A stretch of 64,000 nt of DNA from Rachycentron canadum (lineage: Eukaryota > Chordata > Actinopteri > Carangiformes > Rachycentridae), in the NCBI GenBank assembly GCA_038496675.1, contig CM076650.1:22480470-22544469 (forward strand), given 5' to 3'. The notes beneath the pieces were generated by a model that ran no database searches, was not told where the DNA came from, and was given only the letters and a program-made list of their open reading frames with translations. The translations under genes were made by a program, and so were the position numbers. Shown here one piece after another: positions 51,275 to 61,800 of the stretch (positions are counted from its first letter, which is position 1; every line of letters starts with the position of its first letter).

Positions 51275-51420
51275 ATTCATTCATCAAAACTGAAGCTGGA
51301 ATATGCATTTTGAAATATTCTGTAATTACTTCAGTTAGATTTCTAAAACATTCCTACAGGTTTACCATGTAGTTTCCCTGCAGAAAAATTAAATAGTGAA
51401 ATTCTTCCAAAGATGAAAAC
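51275..51420. repeat. Diverged outer arm, left
   Basis: Reverse-complement similarity to 53640-53770: TTCATCAAAACTGAAGCTGG matches exactly, then AATATTCTGTAAT and ACCATGTAGTTT recur in order with many differences. This suggests an older inverted duplication outside the near-identical core. Confidence 0.6.
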
Positions 51421-51980
51421 TCAATATCATTTCAAATATGATAGTTTTATTGAATTTTTTTCATATGAACATGTAATAATAGGTGCAAAGTTACACTTGA
51501 GGACCTTCTAGTCAAACAAAAATGAAAACAATCTCAATTGTAACTTTTACAGAATTTACTGCACAAATGTTCAATGTCCTTCTGTGTCAGATTTCTAAAT
51601 TCTACATGAATGATCATATATAAAATACTTCATATAAATAATAAGTATTGTATTCAGAAGATAAACAGTAAACATACATCTACAGTGACATGCTGTATTA
51701 ACTGTAACAAAGTTAAACACTTTTAATCTCTGATAAAAACCATTTTCTCCTCATTCAGTCTGAACTGTGCATCTCTTTCTGAACCATCTTAATCTCTGAG
51801 CAAAGTGGTGGGTAGAGCTTCCTGTGGACGTGTGTGAGGAGCCTCCAAACCCACCAGCACAGAAGAAGAACATGGTGACAACCTCCTCTGTGCAGGTGAA
51901 GTCTGGACGCTCCTCATCGTCTGGACGGGAACTGAAGAGGGCGGTGCTGGGGGTGTAGTTGCAGGCAGGTTGTCGTGGTA

Positions 51981-52424
51981 CTCACTGAGTCTTCAGACTG
52001 GGTTTGCTGGAAGGCTTCTGAGAGTGGGTCAGTGCTCTGCTCTAATGCTGGCTCTTCCTGGGATGACTGGTTGGTTGACGTCCACTCCCTGCTGAACAAG
52101 TCCTGCCCTGTCAAACAATAACAAATCATTTTGGACACTGTCGATCAACCTTTGCTTTGTAGGTAGATATTTGTTAGATGTGGCCTCTAAGAATAAAACA
52201 ATATCATAAATGTAATCCACACAGTATGTAATGTTAACTTGGTGATTACTTACTGAGCTGAGTGAAAAACAGGAGACCACCCTTCTCCAGTTTGTCCTGT
52301 GGTCATCCATCCTTCTCATCTGGTCTGGAGGAAATCCTGGATGTTGGATCTCAGTCTTCCATGTTGTCTCTTGTTGTACATGAAGGGAAGTGCTGCATCC
52401 TTCACAGCTCCACCTGCTACAACA
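51981..52424 (-). pseudogene. Gene-like fragment in left arm of inverted repeat
   Basis: Mirror image of the right-arm fragment with two of the observed substitutions, one of which changes a Thr codon to Ile (KTEIQH versus KTETQH). Confidence 0.35.
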
Positions 52425-52447
52425 AGAAAAAAAAAAAACATTGGCTA

Positions 52448-52448
52448 N
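52448..52448. other. Ambiguous base at centre of inverted repeat
   Basis: A single N, likely a collapsed or unresolved assembly point. Confidence 0.95.
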
Positions 52449-52468
52449 TTTTTTTTTTTCTTGTTGTA

Positions 52469-52911
52469 GCAGGTGGAGCTGTGAAGGATGCAGCACTTCC
52501 CTTCATGTACAACAAGAGACAACATGGAAGACTGAGACCCAACATCCAGGATTTCCTCCAGACCAGATGAGAAGGATGGATGACCACAGGACAAACTGGA
52601 GAAGGGTGGTCTCCTGTTTTTCACTCAGCTCAGTAAGTAATCACCAAGTTAACATTACATACTGTGTGGATTACATTTATGATATTGTTTTATTCTTAGA
52701 GGCCACATCTAACAAATATCTACCTACAAAGCAAAGGTTGATCGACAGTGTCCAAAATGATTTATTATTGTTTGACAGGGCAGGACTTGTTCAGCAGGGA
52801 GTGGACGTCAACCAACCAGTCATCCCAGGAAGAGCCAGCATTAGAGCAGAGCACTGACCCACTCTCAGAAGCCTTCCAGCAAACCCAGTCTGAAGACTCA
52901 GTGAGTACCAC
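52469..52911 (+). pseudogene. Gene-like fragment in right arm of inverted repeat
   Basis: Contains a T-rich tract and CAG acceptor near 52470, a GTAAGT donor near 52633, an acceptor TTTGACAG near 52779 and a donor GTGAGT near 52901. Open frames include AGGAVKDAALPFMYNKRQ and FSREWTSTNQSSQEEPALEQ. The two segments do not join in one open frame without a stop, and I do not recognise a family. The mirror copy is in the left arm. Confidence 0.35.
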
Positions 52912-53639
52912 GACAACCTGCCTGCAACTACACCCCCAGCACCGCCCTCTTCAGTTCCCGTCCAGACGATGAGGAGCGTCCAGACTTCACCTGCACAGAG
53001 GAGGTTGTCACCATGTTCTTCTTCTGTGCTGGTGGGTTTGGAGGCTCCTCACACACGTCCACAGGAAGCTCTACCCACCACTTTGCTCAGAGATTAAGAT
53101 GGTTCAGAAAGAGATGCACAGTTCAGACTGAATGAGGAGAAAATGGTTTTTATCAGAGATTAAAAGTGTTTAACTTTGTTACAGTTAATACAGCATGTCA
53201 CTGTAGATGTATGTTTACTGTTTATCTCCTGAATACAATACTTATTATTTATATGAAGTATTTTATATATGATCATTCATGTAGTAATAGTCATGAAGTT
53301 AGAATTTAATTCATTTTAATTTTCACTTCTCTTACAGCTTCACTGATACAAGTGTAATTTTACTAGTATTATATATTACATGTTTATAAAAAAACAACAC
53401 AACAATAATATTAACTTTGTCTAAATCTCTCATTCATATTGTAAAGTTGTTAATAGAATTTATTTTATACAGTTTTTATCTTGACTTTCTCTTTTTGACT
53501 TTGTCTGATGATGAATTCAATGTAATAATCAGATCTGAAATGATGTTGTTCTTTGAGATCACCTCCCCTGAGTGACTTTGACACTATAAAGCTGCTTAAA
53601 TATCAGCTGCAGAGTCTGTAGCTGTTGGAGAATTTTAAT

Positions 53640-53775
53640 CTGTGGAAGGTTTGTACTGTTTACTGTCACTTAAAGACAAACTACATGGTCATCATTTAGG
53701 GACGGTTGAGAAATATGACAGATTACAGAATATTTGTAAATACATATTCCAGCTTCAGTTTTGATGAAGGATCTA
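53640..53775. repeat. Diverged outer arm, right
   Basis: Partner of 51275-51420 in inverted orientation, clearly less similar than the inner arms. Confidence 0.6.
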
Positions 53776-54339
53776 AACCTCGTAGGAGTCCACCGAATGA
53801 GCCTGAGGGGTTTACTGCATCACAATCACATTAATAAAATACAAAAGAGATTTATTCACCTTGTATATGTCTTATCTGATCATCTTTTTATGATGATAAC
53901 AGTTGTTAGGTCAACATTGTAATTATTCTTCTCTTGAAATTGCAGATTAGTCATTCCACATGAACTTGATTTAACAACCAGTGACTAAACGCTACAGGCA
54001 TTGGTGTGTTGTTCACATCATGTTCACAGGCTCTTACTTTGATTTAAACCTTGCTGTTGTCCTCTGTAGTCCTGCAGTCAGCTCATATAAGCTCCACGAT
54101 GTCCCTGCTCTCCAAGCTCACTTTTATCACTGTGCTCCAGTGTCGAGAGGCTCTTAAGATGCTGGAAATGTCACTCCATGCCAGTGGAGGGCTCAGGCTC
54201 CACAGTCTGCACAAACCCCAGCCTCAGTCTTGGCGCCCTCCCTGTGCCTGCGGGGGCTCCCTCTGGGCGCTCCAGCCTCCTCCCACAGTTGAAAAACATT
54301 CTTGTTCGGTTAATTGGTGACTCTGTTTATGCTGTAGGT

Positions 54340-54480
54340 GTGAAGGAGAGCATGAATGGTTGTGACCAACGACTTGTCCAGGACATACCCCAGCCTCACC
54401 CAGTGTCAGCTGGGATTTTGCTCCAGTGCTGTGACCCTGTACAGATAAGCAGGATAGACAATGGATGGATGGTTGGATAA
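54340..54480 (-). repeat. Dispersed repeat family B, copy 2
   Basis: Reverse-oriented: CAACGACTTGTCCAGGACAT, CCCAGTGTCAGCTGGGATTT, AGCAGGATAGACAATGGATG. Confidence 0.6.
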
Positions 54481-55562
54481 AGCACTTGTGAAAAATGGAA
54501 ATGCAACAAATTCATTGTCTTGAGGTTTGGTGAAATTTTAATAAACCTCAGTCCAATAAATGATGACATAAAGCTCAGATCTTGAATTCCTCCCGTGAAA
54601 GGACACGGTCTCCTCATGTGTCCATGATGATTCAACACTCAAACTATCATTTCAGTGTGACCCCTCTATTAGAGAAACACTCATTCATCAAACTGTCCAC
54701 TAGATGGCGCTGTGTAAACGAGTGTGATTGGATAACAGGCTGGAGGTGGTGTTGGTCCAGAGCCACATCAAAGAAGCAAAAGCTAACATTGTTCTCATGT
54801 CAGTGAGATGTTAACTGAAGTGGACTGGGATAGTGTCAGTTTTAGTTCATCTTCACTGGGTTAACATGACAAGTTTAATGTTTAAAGACCTGAACTGACC
54901 CTGAAGATTATCTTAACCTCCTGCCTCTGAGGTAATTCTCCACTTTCATGCCGCCTAAAATAAAACAAATACCTCACCTTATAAATCAAACAAAGCGCTT
55001 AAATGGGATATTTTAACAGTAAGCCTCAGATAAAGGTTATAAATTCACTGTAAAGACTATTTTTCATCAATACTCAGAGAGAGATGAAGATTAGTGTTAA
55101 TCAGCTGTTGATATCAGAATAATAGTATCATTTGTCTTTTACTGCGAGTTGGATTATCCAGCAATGGAGAGTTGGTACAAAGTGAACTATTACTAACCAG
55201 CTGTTTGTGGGTCACCGGCTGACTGTTAAGGCCCAACTCTGTACTGAAACACTTTGTTGATTTTTCCTACTTATATGTAAAATGATTGTTATTAAATTAC
55301 TAGATAAACACCATTATAGTCTGTTACAGTTACTGGAAGAAACTAATTACAGTTGCTGTTAAATATGTTGGTGATAACAAAAGAATTATATGTAAATTCA
55401 TTATTTTTGGTCAAAAGCTTAAATATAGACTGCAGCATTCATTCTGTTGTATCTATCGGCCTGAGCAGGAACTCCATTTGAATTATCAGAGGTACTTTTT
55501 GTCCACATAGTCTGTAAAACAGTCATACCTTTAACAAACAGACATAATACACTATGGGAGCT

Positions 55563-55855
55563 TGAACCAATCCCAGCTGACACTGGGTGAGGGTGGGGTT
55601 CACCCTGAACAGGTCACCAGTCTATCACAGGGCCGACATCTAGAGACAAACATCCATTCACATACACACTGCACCGACGGGCACTTTGAACCTGTGAATG
55701 TCTTGAATGAACCTGTTGTGAATGTCTTTGGACTGTGGGTCTGGAGTATCTGAAGTGAACCCACAGGCAACAAACACTCCACACCCCAGGTTTGACCCCA
55801 GAACCTTCTTGCTGTGAGGCGACAGTGCAAAGCACCACACCACTAAGCCCCAATC
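55563..55855 (+). repeat. Dispersed repeat family B, copy 3 (longest)
   Basis: AATCCCAGCTGACACTGGGT, GAACAGGTCACCAGTCTATC, CTTTGGACTGTGGGTCTGGA, and the tail CTTCTTGCTGTGAGGCGACA with ACCACACCACTAAGCC. Short ORFs here are incidental. Confidence 0.7.
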
Positions 55856-56233
55856 ATTCTGCACATGTGGTGTCTATGCCCTGATAGAAGAGCACGATCT
55901 GACAGTGTGGCCCCCTGAAGTAATAACTTGTGTTGTATTAAATTCAAATAAAAAGCTACATAAAAGTGCTGCATGGCACAAGTTGTCAGCATTTGATTTT
56001 AAACAAAGAAAATCAAAATAGTATTTTGATAGAAATGAAATGTCACTAGTGACACTGAGCCAGTGCAAAAGAATCGGTCATCCTTGGTAACAGAACAACA
56101 CTGACACCAAGTGGACTGTCCTCAAAACACATCCCATAACTGTGCACCTCAGTAGAAAAGAAAGTACGATTCGATTTTAAAAGCTTTCAGACAGGAGAAG
56201 GAAGACTCAGTGTTTAGAAGAGAATGTTATACA

Positions 56234-56239
56234 TTTATT
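56234..56239 (-). promoter_or_regulatory. rnf38: Candidate rnf38 poly(A) signal
   Basis: AATAAA on the minus strand about 2.5 kb past the stop. RNF38 mRNAs are known for long 3' UTRs, so 56.2-58.8 kb may be 3' UTR. Confidence 0.3.
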
Positions 56240-58042
56240 ATTGATCCAGCTTTTGAAATCCAAAAGATGGGGTAAGGGATTAAAAAAATCATTGCACTAC
56301 TTAATAAAGTATTACTAGTAATAACTCTCATACAAAATGTACAAATGTTTGTTAAAAATTTCATTATCATAACAGGCCTTCAAATGATTTTGGTTACAGA
56401 TATAATACATGATGAAACTACTATGACACAATTTAATTATAGAGTTTCATAGAGTTTAAAGGAAAAATATTCAACCAACCCAACAATTTGCATGGAAAAC
56501 ATTAGCAAAATGACTCGATAAGCACTAATCATACTGGTTGCACCATTTTCTGAAAAGACATAAATAGTGGGACTGAGGTAATTGCTAGTGTACCAAGCAA
56601 CAGAAAACTGTCCAACACAAAAACAAACCCTAAGACACAAAATGGATGCATACAGTCACAAATATGACCTTTGACCCCAAAGGAAAAACACAAAGATGAC
56701 AGAAAATATAATTTCCCAACATTCCCATGGATATTACATGACTTTATACACTGACAACACTGAAGAGGAGTTTTATAAAATAAAAGTTCTTCCTGGTTTG
56801 CATTTAAAACAGGTTTAAACAAATGTATTGGTCTGATGTGGTGAGACTGGATACTGGTACAAGTTGTACCTGGGAAATTAAGTTTTTCTTTTTTTAAGAA
56901 AAAAAAAAAGCCTCTCAAGTTTAAGACTGCAGGTGCCTGGCTGAACTTTCCAAACCAACCTTTTGTCAACACAATCTCTCTAAGTCCTATGTTAGGTCGT
57001 CATCTTGACACAACATGCCATTTGTGATAAATAGTGATAAATTATATGAGTAAGCCTGCTCCGTGCATGAGGTGAACATCTTGGGAGTTACATTATGACA
57101 TGCTGACATAGGCCTTACAGAGATAAAAGTATCATTAGAAAAAAACCTCTGGACATGTACAGATGTGCAGTGAGATAATAAAAGCATTGACACACTGGGG
57201 TCCTGTAGGTAATAGAAGCTGAAGTGGAGATGTATGTTTTTAATAAATTCAAATGCTTGTTCACACGCACGAACGAACACACGCACGCACGCACTAACTC
57301 ACTCACTCACACACTAAATGAAAACTGATCAGTGGTTTGTTCACAATGGAAAGAGAGTGAGTAGGTCTTAAATCTACATATTAAAGTGCTGAAGTGTCAG
57401 ATCCGGCGTCTGGTGAAACATAGTAGATTTAGCTGTGACCTTTTAAGTCTCTTTAAACTTGTTCCCTGTCAGCGATGGAGAAAACACTGCATCTGAATCT
57501 GCCAACACACACAAAAAGCTGCCTGTGTACCAAGACAGGAAAAGACACATGTCCTCAAAGGCCTTATTCCTATAAAGAAAGCTAGTAAAGTGAGCATGAA
57601 TGATGCTTTTGGAGACGTTTTCAATGAATATTGTGCATCCACCTGATCAGCTCTGTCAGATCTAACTGTATTCACATGATGTGTCTTGGAGGTGAGTTAG
57701 TGGATGTGATGAGACAGAGACAAATAGTTTGATTATGTTTAAGAAATACTGTACTGTAAAAAAAAAAAAGGAAAAAAAAGTGTCTCTCAAAAGCCTTCAG
57801 CCTTTACTCTTTTCAGACAAGAACAATGTAGATGTGGAGTAGATTGTGTTCATGGTGTGTGGCATAAACACAAACAAGCACAGCAATGTTAACTTCCCTG
57901 GAGGTGCTCCTGGTCCTACGCTTTGACTGTGAGCAAAGCTTACCTACAAAGGTTAAATCAGTCTGAAACAAAGTAGGAAAAACTGAATTTGGGAACTTAG
58001 TCAATTCATTGTACCACATAACTGTATAAACACCACAGGAAA

Positions 58043-58084
<42 letters not shown>

Positions 58085-58781
58085 CTAGAGAAAATAAAGC
58101 ATATTTTCACTGTTCCAAAGTAGCTCGCTCTTTGACACAGCGTACAGTATCTTTGTTTCACCACACACACTGCTCTCACGTTCAGGAATGACAGAATACA
58201 CATGGACTGATTTGGCTCAACTGTAACTGTAATGACTCTAGTAAAGATGACAGTCTCTGCAGGCCAAGGTGTGGGTGCTTCATTATTACCAGACTAATGA
58301 CAATGACATTAAAATCATCTTTGGACTGCCAATTTGTTAGTACAACTATACAGAAGTTTGTCAGAGCAGTCTGTTCTCTGTCCATCCTTAAAGGACCGAT
58401 CAGGTCACATCAGTTCATGAGTTCGACAAACACACATATATGTCCACCTGCACATGACACTGTTTGTTTCAAAGGCCATTCATAGAAAGCGGGAATCATG
58501 AGCAGAAGGCAGAGTAGTAGTCCAAAACAGAGGGACTAGGAAGTCCAGCAATTAAGTGAGCACAAGTCAGTGGGAAGTTTACACACCCCTAAATGCTGAT
58601 CCCAGGTGAGAATTACTGTTCACTGTTTCTGGAGATTAAGGAGCATTGGTCCCAGTTAAGTGGCAGAATTTGTAAGTGATGGTGTTTTACAAAAGGAAAA
58701 AAGTTCACTGATTGGTTTGTGCCTTCAAAAGGGAGTCAGAGGGAGTGTGGGTGTTGGATGTTGATATGAGCTAGATAGAGG
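56240..58781 (-). other. rnf38: Probable rnf38 3' UTR
   Basis: Non-coding sequence following the rnf38 stop codon up to a candidate AATAAA; includes a CA microsatellite at 58047-58083 and CGCA/CTCA tetramers at 57280-57313. Extent is inferred. Confidence 0.4.
58047..58083. repeat. (CA)n microsatellite
   Basis: CA run in the probable rnf38 3' UTR. Confidence 0.95.
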
Positions 58782-58844
58782 TCACTCAGAGTCCCGCTGG
58801 ACCTCAGAGGCATCAGCTCGGCAGATAGGACAGGTCCGGTTAGC
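58782..58844 (-). CDS. rnf38: rnf38 last coding exon (RING-H2 end and stop)
   Basis: 63 bp: ANRTCPICRADASEVQRDSE and TGA; provides the last two zinc-binding cysteines. Acceptor TTCTAG. Confidence 0.95.
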   Translation of the reverse strand, partial: ANRTCPICRADASEVQRDSE

Positions 58845-61800
58845 CTAGAAGGAATGAGAAATAAGGAGATCAAGGTTAAACAGATTAAAAATGTACCTAA
58901 GATATTTAATAAACAGCAGATTAAAGGCCAAGTCACACCAGCATTTACAACTGTGAATTTTAAAGTATCATCTGTTTATTTCACTGGAATTCAGAGGATT
59001 TATTTGTGGGAGTTAAGTTTTTTTTTTACATTAAGTTCAACTTTTGTACATTTTTTAAGTCACATTCATGACAGTGACCAAGGGCAAGCTACTGTAAAGC
59101 TATACTAAAACCACTCCAGTCTGTGAAGGAACAAAGAGCCATAACATAGCCCAAACAGGGGAAGCTATGGAAGTTATTAGTGTTGTCGCTCGATTAACTT
59201 TTATCACACCCATTATATAAGACATCAGGGTTCAATCTGCTCCTCAAAAGGAGAATGGTTTGCAGACAGTATCATGCAGTAGACTGTCTACTTATTGCTC
59301 AGTTAGCAAGCTTGTGAACTTTCTACTAACTGTCTTTCTTCAACCTTCAGTCATTAACTAAAAAGATGCCAGGGGTGAAATCACCAAGCCTCCAGTCGTA
59401 AATCTCTAGACATGGGGATGAACTTTGTCATTTTTGGGTGAGACCAAGGCTCAAGGGCCCAGAGGGAAACTGAAAAATACAACACTGTTCCATTGTCCTC
59501 ACTCACCTTAAGCCACTTGTCTACACATTTGGCGTGGAACTCGTGATTGCAGGGTAGGACCCTTAGGAGCTGGCGAGTTTCAAAGTCACACATACATACC
59601 ACACACCTGTAAGACAAAGAATGGTTGGCATTTTACTCATACAACCCCAAACCTACAACTGCCTGCAACATAAAATCCTCACAACACCACAGAGAGGTAC
59701 TCACAGTGTTTGCTCAGACTGATGGTTGTTAGGGTTGAACCTGTATGATGGAAGCTGTTCTATATCTGCCTTAGTTAGACCGCGGGGCTTGGCTTCTCCT
59801 AGGCGCTCTGCAAGGTTCAACAGGGCCTGAAGGTTTCACACAAGGAAAAAAGGTTTAGAGTTTACAACAGCAAAACTCTCAGACAAATGGATTCCAGGTC
59901 AAGTGTTTAAAGAGTATGGCAAAAATTACCCCTTTAATGGCTCATTCAAGTTGTGTTGGAACTGAATGGGAGTGACTGGATTTCATGGTAGATGAGTGTG
60001 AAGTTTTTTTTTTTTTTTTAAAGAATTCATTTGTGTCGAATTCATGGGTCTTGCTATCAAAGTTGTTGTGGATAATAGAATATCATCAGTCTTAGCTGAG
60101 CATTGTGGGAGCAGTTCGTCTCACCTCATAGTTCTCCACCTCTCCGTCATCCACATCCAGCTCTAGACTGATAGTGGGGGCCACATTTGGGGGCACAGGA
60201 AGCATGGACCTGGTGGTTGAAGACAGGGAAACATGAGTTTTGGAAACTGGGTCAAACATGGATCTTGAGCAAAGTCACCTGTATAGTTCCAAGGAAGTGA
60301 AAAACACTTACAGGAAGTAAGGCAGGAAGCTGGGGTGGTAGGGTGATGGGGGGACAGTTTGCTGAGAGCGGTACCGCCGACCTGTGAATCGTCGAGGCAT
60401 GAAGTGGGGATAGGGCTGTGAAAGGTGAGGACAGAGAAAAGGAAATTAATTTTCTACTCTGAACTATTAGACCATATTATAACCCAAATCAAACATGTGA
60501 TTTAACAAATGCACCCACCACTGTAAAGAGTTCCTGTGACAGGGGGTCATGGTGCGACAGGAACTGGAGTGGTGTGGAGGGCGGCAGGGTGGAGGGAGGC
60601 TGGTGGTGATGGTGGTGGTGGTGGTGGTGGTGCGCGTAGCTGAAGCCTCCACCCACTGAGAGCTGCTCCCCCAGAAGCTCAACCTCGTTTTCGATCGTCT
60701 GTAACGGCTGGGAAGAAACACGCTACATTATTGTACAGGACAAATGTATGGCAGATGTAATGAACTGGGCCAAAGATGTCTGCTGTTTTATTTTGAAGGA
60801 CATTTAGATAAAAACAACGGCATGTTTAACAGATCTGTGTGTGCACATGTTTATTACACACTGACACATTAATCAATAGCATATAACCATTAATGCCACA
60901 ACAAAATATTTATGCAAAAGAAAATGCCCATAAACAAAACGTAACTATCATGTTGCTATGTTGATTTACCAGGTAAATATATCTCTAATTTATTTCACAT
61001 TCCAAGTAGTGTTAGATGCAAATAATATTTGTAGGCAGTGTGGAACCTGCTCTGTTAAACTGACTGAACTGCGAGTTAATTATTCACTAGTTCTGCGTTA
61101 AGGTCAATAAATACTAATTGTAAAAAATTGTATGGTTTCTTTCAGATGAACAGCAGTTCTTATAATGATGCAAAGTAATATGAGTAAATACCAGGTAAAC
61201 AATAAAAACAAATAATTCACGTACCGATCGAGGCTGTTGCGTCTGGAAAGGCAGGAACTGTCCGGCTGTGGGGAGGTGGGGCGGGTGGTGAGAAATGTGA
61301 GGTGGAGGAGGTAGCAGGAACTGAGGGTCACTGGAGAGCAGTGAGGGAAAGGCATAGGGCACCGGCAAATGTTGCATTGAACATGCCTGCAGCATCTGGA
61401 AACAACAACAGAGAAATGTTTTCGTGCACGTTTTCTCATTTTCTCATTTCTCATTGAATTGTGCTACATCTTGCCACAAAGTGGCAGCCAAGAGCTTTTA
61501 AACAGGAAAATGCTCTGCTGGTAATTGCTACTTTTTTTCCCCCCACTTTCCCTTTTTTTTTGGTTGAGCGGTACAGAAGACAGTACAGAACCAAGTGTAC
61601 TTTTTTTATTAACAGACAGACCCACACACGTCTGTGTTCTCACCGGGTGGTAGTGTTGTCCAGTGCTGAAGACCACACTGCAGGTGGGGACCTGTTGTTG
61701 TGAGGAGCAGGTCGGGGGAAGGTGCTGACCACTACACAAAGGTGCTGCAAGACCATGAGGAGGGACTGGGGTCACAGTGTAGGAGACTGGTACACTGCCC

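Larger units (their letters stand above)
51602..53284. repeat. Near-perfect long inverted repeat (arms about 840 bp) around an N
   Basis: The left arm 51602-52438 read in reverse complement matches the right arm 52449-53284. I compared them line by line and found three substitutions plus a one-base difference in the central T run. The arms are separated only by CATTGGCTA and a single N at 52448. Each arm holds splice-like junctions and short open frames but no protein I recognise. Either a recent genomic palindrome or an assembly fold-back. Confidence 0.9.
53776..56233. other. Intergenic, family B repeats, no gene seen
   Basis: Two family B repeats in opposite orientation and AT-rich filler. 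Confidence 0.6.

Noticed and set aside
52424..52460. Centre of the palindrome as a microRNA or terminator hairpin
   Set aside because: The stem is hundreds of bases long and the loop contains an unresolved base; nothing resembles a microRNA precursor.
52029..52857. The two 155-codon mirrored ORFs as a new protein family
   Set aside because: They run across the splice-like donor and an intron-like segment and contain the N; identity of the two is explained by the inverted repeat.
55780..55830. tRNA-like B-box in the family B repeat
   Set aside because: No matching A-box or cloverleaf; it is the tail of the dispersed repeat.
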